Assembly (NCBI GenBank): GCA_002495685.1
Contig: DAGJ01000023.1
Location: 1,351 to 11,570 of the forward strand
DNA length: 10,220 bases
Direction of reading: 5' to 3'
Source of the DNA: Methanobrevibacter sp. UBA412
GTDB lineage: Archaea > Methanobacteriota > Methanobacteria > Methanobacteriales > Methanobacteriaceae
The stretch's first letter is position 1. Each line of letters starts with the position of its first letter. Under the pieces are notes generated by a model, which made no database searches, was not told the DNA's origin, and was given only the letters and a program-made list of their open reading frames with translations. Shown one piece after another: positions 1 through 7,049 of this stretch. The translations under genes and the position numbers were made by a program.

Positions 1-1509
1 ATTCAAACTAACATGCTGACCAACAATAGGACTACCATCACTACTTAAAAGTTTTCCTGTAAGATTTCCAATCACACCATAAACTGCATTGTAATTATTA
101 ATAGTTAAACTTCTAGGGTTAAAATTTAAACTTAATGTTTGATTATCCACAAAAACTTTTATAAAAGTATTATTAGTCACAGTTTCATTAGGTAAATATT
201 TACTTGTAAATTCTTTCATAAAACTAAAATTCCCTGGATCCACCTTACCATTATTTGTAATAAAGAAAGCTTGCCTAAAAGGCAGTTTAATATTTTCTGG
301 AAGAGAAAAATAAGAATTATTCAAATTATCATATACAGTATTTAAACTTAATACTAAATTATAATCCACAGCATTTAAGGATAATATAATCCAATTATCT
401 GGAATGAAAGAAGACTTACCCTGATTTATAGGATTAGATGGATTTAAACTTATTAAAGTAGAATTATTGAAAGCCTGATTATTACCCCACCAATTATAAT
501 TAGCATTTAAATCATCTTTAGAATTAACATAAATAGTATACTGATTTTCTAAATTATTATTTAAAAATACATTTCCATTTAAAGTACATGTTTTAAGAGC
601 ATAAACAGATCCAGTATTATTAATAAAACTTGAAAATTCACAATCCACTTTAATTGTATTATAAATCGCACCACTAGAAAATAAAGCTTTATTAAATGTG
701 AAACTTGTATTTTTAACATTTAATTTATCAACAGCATAAATAGCTCCACCTAAAGTTTCTGCATAATTACCTGTGAAACTAGAGTTAATTATTTCCCCAC
801 TAATAATATTTATTCCCCCACCAGAAACTGCAGAATTATTAATAAAATTAGAGTTAATTATTTCTACATTTGCTAAATTAGTAAATATAGCCCCTCCAGC
901 TTCTCCAGCATTATTACTTGTGAAATTACAATTTATAATCTTAAGATTTGTATTAAGAGTATATATTCCCCCACCTTTAATTTTTGCAGAATTATCAATA
1001 AAACTACAATTTATAAAACTTATTGAATTGTCTGGTGAAGTACTATCTAAATAAACAGCACCACCATAATCATTTGCATGATTACCTATAAATTCACAAT
1101 TAATAAACATTACATTAGAATTAGAAGAAACATACACAGCATTTTCACAATTTTTAAAAGTTAAATTATTAAATATAATATTACTACCAGTACTAACATT
1201 AAAAATCAATTTACCCTCATTGTTAGCATCTATTCGACAATTTTCACCAATAATTTGATGAATACCATTTAAAATTATACCCTGATACAAATTAGAATCA
1301 TTATTCAATTGATAAGTATAATTATTTTTCAAATTTACAGTATAATTACCCATACTTACAGTTTGATTTAAATCATTAAATGATTGATTAACACCATCCA
1401 CCTGATTTGAACTAATATTTGTAATATTTTCCGCAGAAATAGTAGTTAAATTACATAAAAGACAAATAAATAATAGTAGAATTAAGATTTTCTTAATTTT
1501 TATAGTCAT
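1..1509 (-). CDS. Adhesin-like secreted surface protein, 3' end outside window
   Basis: The frame is open for 503 codons from ATG at 1509 to the left edge, so the C-terminus is missing. A lysine-containing start and a hydrophobic stretch (about residues 8-24) ending TISA-E at 26/27 look like a signal peptide. Residues 130-285 hold repeats of about 25-30 residues with NxxF and GG[AG]I[YFN] motifs at 149, 179, 205, 230 and 254, and a weaker SGAIY at 279. This is the pattern of polymorphic-outer-membrane-protein/parallel beta-helix repeats. An NWWGNN motif lies at about 339-344, which I recall as common in Methanosphaera and Methanobrevibacter adhesin-like proteins. The last residues before the edge (GKLLSSDGSPIVGQHVSLN) resemble the start of a bacterial Ig-like repeat. 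Asn and Ser/Thr are abundant, giving many possible N-glycosylation sites. GAGGAG at 1521-1526, 11 bases before the ATG, supports the start. It probably acts at the cell surface in attachment; the ligand is unknown. Confidence 0.88.
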   Translation of the reverse strand, partial: MTIKIKKILILLLFICLLCNLTTISAENITNISSNQVDGVNQSFNDLNQTVSMGNYTVNLKNNYTYQLNNDSNLYQGIILNGIHQIIGENCRIDANNEGKLIFNVSTGSNIIFNNLTFKNCENAVYVSSNSNVMFINCEFIGNHANDYGGAVYLDSTSPDNSISFINCSFIDNSAKIKGGGIYTLNTNLKIINCNFTSNNAGEAGGAIFTNLANVEIINSNFINNSAVSGGGINIISGEIINSSFTGNYAETLGGAIYAVDKLNVKNTSFTFNKALFSSGAIYNTIKVDCEFSSFINNTGSVYALKTCTLNGNVFLNNNLENQYTIYVNSKDDLNANYNWWGNNQAFNNSTLISLNPSNPINQGKSSFIPDNWIILSLNAVDYNLVLSLNTVYDNLNNSYFSLPENIKLPFRQAFFITNNGKVDPGNFSFMKEFTSKYLPNETVTNNTFIKVFVDNQTLSLNFNPRSLTINNYNAVYGVIGNLTGKLLSSDGSPIVGQHVSLN

Positions 1510-1587
1510 TAAAATTTATACTCCTCATTTAATTATTATAAAAAAATAAACACTAATCTTAAATTATGTTATTTAATAATTAAATAA

Positions 1588-1597
1588 TTTTATATAA
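1588..1597 (-). promoter_or_regulatory. TATA-like box for the adhesin-like gene
   Basis: TTTATATAAA reads the same on both strands and lies about 79 bases upstream of the adhesin start. An initiation point about 25 bases from its centre would leave a leader of roughly 55 bases containing the GAGGAG ribosome binding site. The surroundings are so AT-rich that chance matches are expected, so this is a candidate only. Confidence 0.4.
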
Positions 1598-1617
1598 AAA
1601 AAAGAATAATTAAAAGG

Positions 1618-1624
1618 AAAAAAA
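1618..1624 (-). terminator. Oligo-T tract after the membrane histidine kinase gene
   Basis: The minus strand carries T7 here, 27 bases past the kinase stop codon, and another T8 at 1596-1603. Archaeal RNA polymerase commonly terminates at U-rich tracts without a hairpin, and none is seen here. The second tract abuts the putative adhesin TATA box. Confidence 0.4.
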
Positions 1625-1651
1625 TGTGTTTAAAAAGAAATTAAATATTAA

Positions 1652-3514
1652 TTAATATTTATCCATTTTCTCTTCATCTGGTCTGAATATAATATTTACT
1701 AAAACACCATGATTAGAAGAATAAATATTTACAACCCCATTTAACTGACTAGCCATTTCCTTAACAATTTTAATACCCATATGCTCATCAATATCATTGT
1801 TTAAGAATCCCACACCATTATCTTTGATTTCAAAGTAATATTCATTAAGATTTTCTTTGTTTTTTCTAAGTTTAATTTTAACTAATCCTTCTTTACCATT
1901 AGGAAATGCATATTTAACACAATTAGTTAATAATTCATTTAAAATTAAACCTAATGAGATAGTAGTACCAATACTGAAATTAGAATTTAAAATATCTTTA
2001 TCAAAACTTATATTATCATTTTTGCTGAAATTTTTACATACTTCTTTAATTAATTCATCAACATATTTTATAACATTGACTTGTGAAAAATCAAGGTTTT
2101 GATATAATTTTTCATGAACTAATGCCATAGTGTTTATTCTTTGTTGAGATTCTAAAATTGCTTCCTTGATTTCATCATTTTGTGATTCGTGAGATTGAAT
2201 ATTTAATAAACTTAAAATTATTTGCATATTATTTTTAACACGATCATGAACTTCTCCAAGTAACACATTCTTATCATCTAATGCTGCACTAAGAGTAGAA
2301 CCTTCCTGTGAAGACACATCAATTAAAGTAAAAATCATACCTTTAAAAGTATCATCTATAATTATTGGTGTTATCCATCCACTAATATAACGTACACCAG
2401 CATAGTGCATAATCTCTTTATACTCAATAAATACTGGTTTTTTACTAGATTTTGCTTCAGCATACTCATCGAATAATATACTAAAATACCATTGACCATC
2501 AAAAAATGGAGTGTTAGTTAATATTTTTTCATTTAATCCAAAATAACTACTGAATGCTTTGTTAATATAGATTATATTATCCTCACTATCTGTTGCAAGT
2601 ACACCACCACTCATATTTTGAATTAAGGATTCATAAAATTTACGATTTTTCTCATTTTCATCAAAAGATAAAACATTTTCTAAATCATAACGTTCTACTC
2701 TCCAACTGTAAAAAATAAGCATGATTAAAATAATTAACATTGCAATAGTTGCAACTGCTACATAAGAATCAACTAAAAGTGTAGGGGTGAAATAATACAT
2801 TATTAATGCTACAGGAATGAAAAAAATTAAAGGCACAACAAAAATACCATAACGTATAAATTGACTTCCAGGAGTATCTAAATAGAAAATCCAAATAAAA
2901 CCCTGATAAGGATTAGCATTAAAAAGCAATCCAGACAATATTACTTTAAAAACTGCAAAGTTTAATATTATACCCCAATTAGGATCTGGAAATGCTAAAC
3001 AGTTTAAAATACCAATAACTGCTACTGCAATATTAATAAGTGGTAAAAATTGTGATAAACCTAACCATTTCCGATTAACAATACATAATAACATTATAGA
3101 ATATATTATGAAATAATAAGCTAAATATAATGAATTATTAGTTACACTAAATAAAAAATAATTAATTTCACTAATATTAAAAAAAGAGAATATTGCTAAT
3201 ACTCCAATAAAACCAACAAATAGAGATAATATGTTGTTTAAAATTCTTAATTTTTTCCCAAATTTTTGATCTAGGAGAAAAACTGTACAGATTATTATAT
3301 AGATTAAAGGGTTGTGTGCAATGTTTCCTATAAAGTTAGGACCTATAATGTCTGTTATAAAATTTGAATCAAATATTAATATTAATATAGAGAATATTAA
3401 GATTAATATTGCCCCATAATTTATAAACTTATGAGCTTTATTTATTATAGTTGGATCCATATTTTCTATAATACTTGCTCTTTTTTCTTTAGTAACCATT
3501 TTACTTAAATCCAT
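1652..3514 (-). CDS. Membrane-bound PAS sensor histidine kinase, HisKA_2 type
   Basis: This 620-residue protein probably autophosphorylates on His and signals to an unlinked response regulator. The N-terminal part (about residues 30-272) contains around eight hydrophobic membrane segments with short loops, a polytopic sensor module of unrecognised ligand. A PAS domain follows at about 290-402 (SGGVLATDSEDNIIYINKAF at its start, TLIDVS at its end). The dimerisation/phosphoacceptor region is HisKA_2: EVHDRVKNN with the likely phosphorylated His at 423. The HATPase domain shows the N-box LGLILNELLTN (Asn526), the G1 box DNGVGF (565-570) and a G2-like MGIKIV near 579. The family usually has EVHHRVKNN; here the second His is Asp424. 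The ATG at 3514 has no clear Shine-Dalgarno sequence, and Met6 is an alternative without one either. It stands alone, with 142 bases to the adhesin gene and 230 to the ferredoxin. No response regulator is adjacent. Confidence 0.93.
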   Translation of the reverse strand: MDLSKMVTKEKRASIIENMDPTIINKAHKFINYGAILILIFSILILIFDSNFITDIIGPNFIGNIAHNPLIYIIICTVFLLDQKFGKKLRILNNILSLFVGFIGVLAIFSFFNISEINYFLFSVTNNSLYLAYYFIIYSIMLLCIVNRKWLGLSQFLPLINIAVAVIGILNCLAFPDPNWGIILNFAVFKVILSGLLFNANPYQGFIWIFYLDTPGSQFIRYGIFVVPLIFFIPVALIMYYFTPTLLVDSYVAVATIAMLIILIMLIFYSWRVERYDLENVLSFDENEKNRKFYESLIQNMSGGVLATDSEDNIIYINKAFSSYFGLNEKILTNTPFFDGQWYFSILFDEYAEAKSSKKPVFIEYKEIMHYAGVRYISGWITPIIIDDTFKGMIFTLIDVSSQEGSTLSAALDDKNVLLGEVHDRVKNNMQIILSLLNIQSHESQNDEIKEAILESQQRINTMALVHEKLYQNLDFSQVNVIKYVDELIKEVCKNFSKNDNISFDKDILNSNFSIGTTISLGLILNELLTNCVKYAFPNGKEGLVKIKLRKNKENLNEYYFEIKDNGVGFLNNDIDEHMGIKIVKEMASQLNGVVNIYSSNHGVLVNIIFRPDEEKMDKY

Positions 3515-3572
3515 ATTAATTGTTAATTAAAAAGGGAGAAAAATCTTATTATAATTAATGTATTTTTTAATT

Positions 3573-3580
3573 AGTATAAA
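3573..3580 (-). promoter_or_regulatory. TATA-like box for the membrane histidine kinase gene
   Basis: TTTATACT on the minus strand lies about 60 bases before the kinase ATG. Initiation about 25 bases downstream would give a leader of some 35-40 bases. The rest of the 3515-3744 gap is plain AT-rich sequence in which I see no other gene or RNA. Confidence 0.33.
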
Positions 3581-3709
3581 TGATTTACTATTTATTAATA
3601 GTTAATATAGAAATTAGTTGATTTAAAAAGAGATTGTTCGAAAGAAATAGAAATAAAATATTAAATAATTAAAAATAGAGTTTTAAAAGAATTAAAAAGA
3701 AAATGTTTT

Positions 3710-3717
3710 AAAAAAAA
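3710..3717 (-). terminator. Oligo-T tract after the downstream ferredoxin gene
   Basis: The minus strand has T8 here, 27 bases past the ferredoxin stop codon at 3745-3747. This fits archaeal U-tract termination; no hairpin accompanies it. Confidence 0.4.
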
Positions 3718-3744
3718 TTAGATTTGTTTAAAACTTAATGTATT

Positions 3745-3936
3745 TTATTCGTCTTTAACTACGACACATCCATTTGGACATACATCCATACAGATTTCGC
3801 ATAAAGTACATTCTTCTGGGTGTTGAATGATTATTTCACCGTCACCCATAACAAAGTTTTCTACAGGGCAAATATCTACACATTCACCACAATCAACATT
3901 ATCACATTTATCTTTATCTATTGTTATTGTTACCAT
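3745..3936 (-). CDS. Small 2[4Fe-4S] ferredoxin (copy 1)
   Basis: This 63-residue soluble, acidic electron carrier has two cysteine motifs. The first is CDNVDCGECVDICP (Cys11, 16, 19, 23), with spacing Cx4Cx2Cx3CP instead of the usual Cx2Cx2Cx3CP. The second is CTLCEICMDVCP (Cys43, 46, 49, 53) with standard spacing. An extra Cys57 follows. Eight motif cysteines are enough for two [4Fe-4S] clusters, so a low-potential ferredoxin serving methanogen redox enzymes is likely; the partner enzyme cannot be told. GGAGG (3947-3951 on the opposite strand) lies 10 bases before the ATG, a clear ribosome binding site. It is about 62% identical by my residue count to the ferredoxin encoded just upstream, so the two are probably a tandem duplication. 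AT-rich TATA-like sequence near 3999-4010 could drive it separately. Confidence 0.93.
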   Translation of the reverse strand: MVTITIDKDKCDNVDCGECVDICPVENFVMGDGEIIIQHPEECTLCEICMDVCPNGCVVVKDE

Positions 3937-4060
3937 ATTTTTTTAACCTCCAAACAATTATTTTTTTTCTTATGATTTTATATTATTAAAAATTTACTTT
4001 TATATTTTATTATTTAAAAAATTTTTTGTCAAAATAAATAGTTTAAGGTTAAATTAGTTT

Positions 4061-4070
4061 AAAAAAAAAA
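4061..4070 (-). terminator. Oligo-T tract after the upstream ferredoxin gene
   Basis: The minus strand has T10 here, 31 bases beyond the stop codon at 4102-4104. It suggests that transcription ends between the two ferredoxin genes and that each may be its own transcription unit. Confidence 0.42.
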
Positions 4071-4096
4071 TTTATAAAAAGAATTTATAAAAAGAA
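4071..4096. repeat. Two perfect tandem copies of a 13-base unit
   Basis: TTTATAAAAAGAA occurs twice in a row (4071-4083 and 4084-4096), followed by a further TTTA. It lies between the stop codon of the upstream ferredoxin and its T10 tract. On the minus strand each unit contributes a T5 run, so it may simply extend the termination region. Slippage in low-complexity DNA would explain it. Confidence 0.8.
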
Positions 4097-4101
4097 TTTA
4101 A

Positions 4102-4296
4102 TTATTCATCTGGTTCGACTGTTATTGCAGCATTTGGGCAAATATCTACACAGACATCACATTGATCACATAAATCTGGGTGTTGGATTTCTATTTCTCC
4201 TTCTCCCATTTTAAAGCATTCTTCTGGGCACATATCTACACAGTCTCCACAATCTACATTATCACATTTATCTTTATCTATTGTTATTTTTGACAT
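4102..4296 (-). CDS. Small 2[4Fe-4S] ferredoxin (copy 2)
   Basis: This 64-residue acidic ferredoxin has cluster motifs CDNVDCGDCVDMCP (Cys11, 16, 19, 23; Cx4Cx2Cx3CP) and CDQCDVCVDICP (Cys43, 46, 49, 53). It has an extra Cys27 that copy 1 lacks, while copy 1 has an extra Cys57. The first 19 residues are nearly identical to copy 1, and the DNA over the first motif is also almost unchanged. The second motif has diverged most (3 of 10 residues the same at 41-50, all cysteines), suggesting that cluster II or its partner surface differs. GGAG at 4307-4310 (opposite strand), 10 bases before the ATG, supports the start. It lies 165 bases upstream of copy 1 on the same strand. Its physiological partner is not shown by the context. 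Confidence 0.93.
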   Translation of the reverse strand: MSKITIDKDKCDNVDCGDCVDMCPEECFKMGEGEIEIQHPDLCDQCDVCVDICPNAAITVEPDE

Positions 4297-4366
4297 TGTA
4301 TTTTTTCTCCGTTTAAATAATTTTTTTTATATTTTTAATAATATAATTTAATAAATTTTTATTTTT

Positions 4367-4391
4367 AGATAGGTTGAATTTTTTCCTATCT
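4367..4391. promoter_or_regulatory. Inverted repeat upstream of ferredoxin copy 2, possible operator
   Basis: AGATAGG (4367-4373) and CCTATCT (4385-4391) form a perfect 7-base inverted repeat around an 11-base spacer. It starts 71 bases before the ferredoxin ATG and sits just upstream, in the direction of transcription, of a TATA-like sequence at about 4339-4350. That is a usual position for an archaeal activator site. It could also be a chance palindrome. Confidence 0.4.
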
Positions 4392-4500
4392 TCTGATTGT
4401 ATATTAAAGTATATTATTATTTAATTGTAATGATTTTATTGTTAATAAACCTTTTTTATTATGTTTATATTTTTCATGATTTTTAGAATTTTTATTTAGA

Positions 4501-4513
4501 AAGCTTTATATAT
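4501..4513 (+). promoter_or_regulatory. Plus-strand archaeal promoter-like site (BRE/TATA)
   Basis: AAGCTTTATATAT, preceded by TTTAGA, resembles the purine-rich BRE plus TTTATATA box of methanogen promoters, including those of stable RNAs. Initiation about 25 bases from the TATA centre falls at about 4532-4535, exactly where the hairpin at 4534-4561 begins. No protein gene follows on this strand, so if active it makes a non-coding RNA. Confidence 0.45.
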
Positions 4514-4533
4514 GAGTATAAGGATATATAAAA

Positions 4534-4561
4534 AACGATGTGAAATTAATTTTACATCGTT
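4534..4561. other. Strong 12-bp hairpin: small-RNA 5' stem or minus-strand terminator
   Basis: AACGATGTGAAA (4534-4545) pairs with TTTTACATCGTT (4550-4561) around a TTAA loop. As plus-strand RNA all 12 pairs form, one of them G:U (4542/4553). As minus-strand RNA that pair becomes a C/A mismatch, leaving eight outer and three inner pairs. On the minus strand the stem is followed directly by TTTTTT (opposite 4530-4535), the form of an intrinsic terminator, but it lies about 335 bases beyond the uvrB stop. On the plus strand it follows a promoter-like site at the right distance for transcription to start at the stem. The sequence alone does not settle which strand uses it. Confidence 0.6.
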
Positions 4562-4806
4562 GATGAAATTATAAAAAAAATAAAATTTTTAAAAAAAACA
4601 TTATTTTTCACAACTAAAAAATATAATCTCCAAATATATTTTGATAGAAAAAAAATTAAAAATCTACACATAATTTCGTTAACTTAAAAAAAAAAAAAAT
4701 AAACACAAAAATAAGTGGGACATAAAAATAAAATTATAAAAAGTTTAAAAAAAAAATGGGAAATCGCCTTGAAAAAAAATATATTATCATTCCTTAATTT
4801 ATATTT

Positions 4807-4882
4807 AAAAAAAAAATAGTATTTAAAAAAAAATTTTTAAACTTTTATAATTTTACCCTTCTATTTCCACTTATAAAAAAAA
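4807..4882 (-). terminator. Cluster of oligo-T tracts after uvrB
   Basis: On the minus strand the uvrB stop is followed by T8 (4875-4882), T9 (4825-4833) and T10 (4807-4816), with further T10 and T14 tracts at 4747-4756 and 4686-4699. Repeated U tracts like these fit archaeal factor-independent termination of the uvrB message. Confidence 0.45.
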
Positions 4883-4896
4883 CATACTATTTTTAA

Positions 4897-6882
4897 TTAA
4901 CGCTTATTTTTCAAAACATCCTTCAATACAACTAATTCATCACGAATCAAAGCAGCTCTTTCAAAGTCCAAATCACCTGCAGAATCAGCCATATCAGACT
5001 CTAAATCTTTAATCAATGCACGTAAATCATCCTTAGGCATATTACTAATATCCCCTTTAGATTTATCCAATTTACTAATATCTTGCTTACGCTCCTTAAG
5101 AGTACGATAAGTACTAGTAGGAGTAATATTATACTTCTCATTAAAAGCCAATTGAAGCTTACGTCTATCCCGTGTAACCTTAACAGAATTTTTAACAGAA
5201 TCAGTCATAACATCAGCATACATAATCACCTGACCATTAACATTACGAGCAGCACGACCAATAGTCTGAATAAGACTAGTTTCACTACGAAGGAAACCCT
5301 CCTTATCAGCATCCAAAATAGCAACAAGACTAACTTCAGGCAAATCTAAACCCTCTCTTAAAAGGTTAACACCAACAAGACAATCAAACTCACCACGTCT
5401 TAAATCATCAATAATCTCAATACGTTCCAAAGTATCAATTTCAGAATGCAAATATCTAACCTTAACACCAATCTTAGCATAATAATCAGTTAAATCCTCA
5501 GACATACGCTTAGTCAAAGTAGTAACAAGCACCCGCTCATCCCTATCAGCACGTTTACGAACCTCACCAAGCAAATCCTCAACTTGACCTTCAATAGGAC
5601 GAATAATAACCTCAGGATCCACTAAACCAGTAGGGCGAATAATCTGCTTAACAACATTCTGACTACGACTTAACTCATACTCACCAGGAGTAGCACTCAT
5701 ATAAATAACCTGATCCACAGTAGCTTCAAACTCATCAAAACGGAAAGGACGATTTTCCTTAGCACTTGGTAACCTGAAACCATGACGAACCAAAGTCTCC
5801 TTACGAGAACGATCCCCATTATACATACCACGAATTTGAGGAACAGTAACATGAGACTCATCAATAATAGTTAAAAAATCATCAGGGAAATATTTAAGCA
5901 AAGTATAAGGCTTCTCACCCCACTTACGACCAGATAAATGAAGACTGTAATTCTCAATACCCGGACAATAACCCATTTCCTGCAACATTTCAATATCAAA
6001 ACGAGTTCTTTGCTCTAATCTTTGAGCCTCAACAAGCTTATTCTCTAACTTCAACTCATTCAAACGATCATCCAATTCCTCTTGAATATTACGAATAGAA
6101 GCATCCATACGATCAGCACCAACAACAAAATGCTTAGCAGGATAAATCATATACCTTTGCAAATTCTCAGACTTCTTATTAGTAACCTTATTAAAAAGAC
6201 TTATAGATTCAACCTCATCACCAAACAATTCAATACGAACAGGAGGAGTACCATGAACAGGATTAATATCAATCACATCCCCACGAACACGAAATTGACC
6301 ACGCTCAAAAAGAATATCATTACGCTCATATTGCATGAAAATTAATCTACGAATAATATCCTTACGATCAAAAGTATCCCCAACACTAATCTTTAAAGCA
6401 AACTCACCATAATCCTCAGGTGAACCAATACCATAAATACAACTCACACTACTAACAACAATAACATCATCACGTGAAAGAAGAGATTGAGTAGCAGAAT
6501 GTCGCATAATATCAATTTCCTCATTAATACTAGCTTCCTTATCGATAAAAGTATCACTACTAGGCACATATGCTTCAGGCTGATAATAATCATAATAACT
6601 AACAAAGTACTCTACAGCATTATCAGGAAAAAAACTTTTTAACTCTTCATACAATTGAGCAGCAAGTGTTTTATTATGAGAAATAACAAGAGTAGGTTTC
6701 TGAACACGTTCAATAACATTAGCCATAGTGAAAGTTTTACCAGAACCAGTAACCCCTAATAATGTTTGCTCATGCATACCCTTATTCACACCATTAACAA
6801 GTGAATCTATAGCTTGAGGTTGATCACCTAAAGGTTTATACTTTGAATCTAATTTAAAACTTTTTTGAAACTCATCATTCAT
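4897..6882 (-). CDS. uvrB: UvrABC excinuclease subunit B
   Basis: UvrB is the helicase-like, damage-verifying subunit of nucleotide excision repair. UvrA loads it at lesions and it then recruits UvrC. The 661 residues match the family's normal length. Visible in order: Walker A GVTGSGKT (43-50); the aromatic beta-hairpin region [12 protein letters not shown] (96-107) that clamps DNA; DESH Walker B (341-344); SATPG (396-400); [15 protein letters not shown] (504-518); the motif VI arginines in QTIGRAARN (539-547); and a C-terminal UVR domain (about 623-654, [14 protein letters not shown]) that binds the matching UvrC region. The ATG at 6882 fits the usual N-terminus before F-x-L-x-S-x-Y-x-P-x-GDQP. 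The Shine-Dalgarno sequence is poor (AAGGGT). It is divergent from the coiled-coil gene and uvrC. The protein is of bacterial type and is generally thought to have been acquired by archaea. uvrA is not in this window. Confidence 0.98.
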   Translation of the reverse strand: MNDEFQKSFKLDSKYKPLGDQPQAIDSLVNGVNKGMHEQTLLGVTGSGKTFTMANVIERVQKPTLVISHNKTLAAQLYEELKSFFPDNAVEYFVSYYDYYQPEAYVPSSDTFIDKEASINEEIDIMRHSATQSLLSRDDVIVVSSVSCIYGIGSPEDYGEFALKISVGDTFDRKDIIRRLIFMQYERNDILFERGQFRVRGDVIDINPVHGTPPVRIELFGDEVESISLFNKVTNKKSENLQRYMIYPAKHFVVGADRMDASIRNIQEELDDRLNELKLENKLVEAQRLEQRTRFDIEMLQEMGYCPGIENYSLHLSGRKWGEKPYTLLKYFPDDFLTIIDESHVTVPQIRGMYNGDRSRKETLVRHGFRLPSAKENRPFRFDEFEATVDQVIYMSATPGEYELSRSQNVVKQIIRPTGLVDPEVIIRPIEGQVEDLLGEVRKRADRDERVLVTTLTKRMSEDLTDYYAKIGVKVRYLHSEIDTLERIEIIDDLRRGEFDCLVGVNLLREGLDLPEVSLVAILDADKEGFLRSETSLIQTIGRAARNVNGQVIMYADVMTDSVKNSVKVTRDRRKLQLAFNEKYNITPTSTYRTLKERKQDISKLDKSKGDISNMPKDDLRALIKDLESDMADSAGDLDFERAALIRDELVVLKDVLKNKR

Positions 6883-6958
6883 AAGATTAAGACCCTTTTT
6901 TTTATAATAAAAAAAATTAATTTATCCAATACTAAAAAATACTTTTATTGATTTTTAC

Positions 6959-6968
6959 TTATATATAA
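6959..6968. promoter_or_regulatory. Palindromic TATA-like element between uvrB and the uvrC operon
   Basis: TTATATATAA is a perfect 10-base palindrome near the middle of the 167-base divergent spacer, 76 bases from the uvrB start and 81 from the TTG start at 7050. Used in either direction it would give leaders of about 55-60 bases. No obvious BRE flanks it on either side, and the region is AT-rich, so a bidirectional promoter is an inference. Confidence 0.42.
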
Positions 6969-7035
6969 TATGTATTATAAAAATAATGCTAAAATAAAAT
7001 TAAAAAAATTAATAAATTTATATTAAAATAAATTT

Positions 7036-7040
7036 GGAGG
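7036..7040 (+). promoter_or_regulatory. Ribosome binding site fixing a TTG start
   Basis: GGAGG lies 9 bases before the TTG at 7050. No in-frame ATG exists upstream near it, and the first internal ATG (codon 24) would remove most of the first coiled coil. The site therefore decides in favour of TTG. Confidence 0.85.
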
Positions 7041-7049
7041 AATAATAAA

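Larger units (their letters stand above)
4297..4896. other. 600-base AT-rich intergenic region between uvrB and the ferredoxins
   Basis: I find no convincing protein gene here on either strand. From left to right it holds the ferredoxin leader and likely promoter (TATA-like sequence near 4339-4350), an inverted repeat (4367-4391), a plus-strand promoter-like site (4501-4513), a strong hairpin (4534-4561), long A tracts (A14 at 4686-4699, A10 at 4747-4756, A10 at 4807-4816, A8 at 4875-4882), and two small GC-richer islands near 4715-4721 and 4757-4770. The A tracts are T tracts on the uvrB transcript and may end it. Confidence 0.7.

Noticed and set aside
773..1054. Plus-strand open frame of 93 codons inside the adhesin-like gene
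   Set aside because: It is antisense to clear GG[AG]IY repeats, has no ribosome binding site, and its periodic PPP/IIF pattern is the complement of the repeats.
1857..2102. Plus-strand open frame of 81 codons inside the membrane kinase gene
   Set aside because: It lies opposite the conserved HATPase domain and has no start signal.
4555..4575. TTGATGA after the hairpin as a C box of a C/D guide RNA
   Set aside because: The first base does not fit RUGAUGA well and no CUGA D box lies at a suitable distance.
4756..4797. Thirteen-codon open frame starting ATGGGAAATCGC
   Set aside because: It is too short, lacks a ribosome binding site, and follows an A10 tract.
4297..4896. CRISPR array or tRNA gene in the long intergenic region
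   Set aside because: There are no regularly spaced repeats and no cloverleaf or conserved T-arm sequence; the only strong structure is a single hairpin.
5083..5349. Plus-strand open frames opposite uvrB (also 6082-6345)
   Set aside because: uvrB motifs are intact on the minus strand; these are low-complexity shadows rich in Asn, Ser, Thr and Ile.
4897..6882. uvrB composition as a sign of recent transfer
   Set aside because: It looks somewhat less AT-rich than its neighbours, but a highly conserved protein with many Gly, Arg and Asp codons explains this; no mobile element or boundary is seen.
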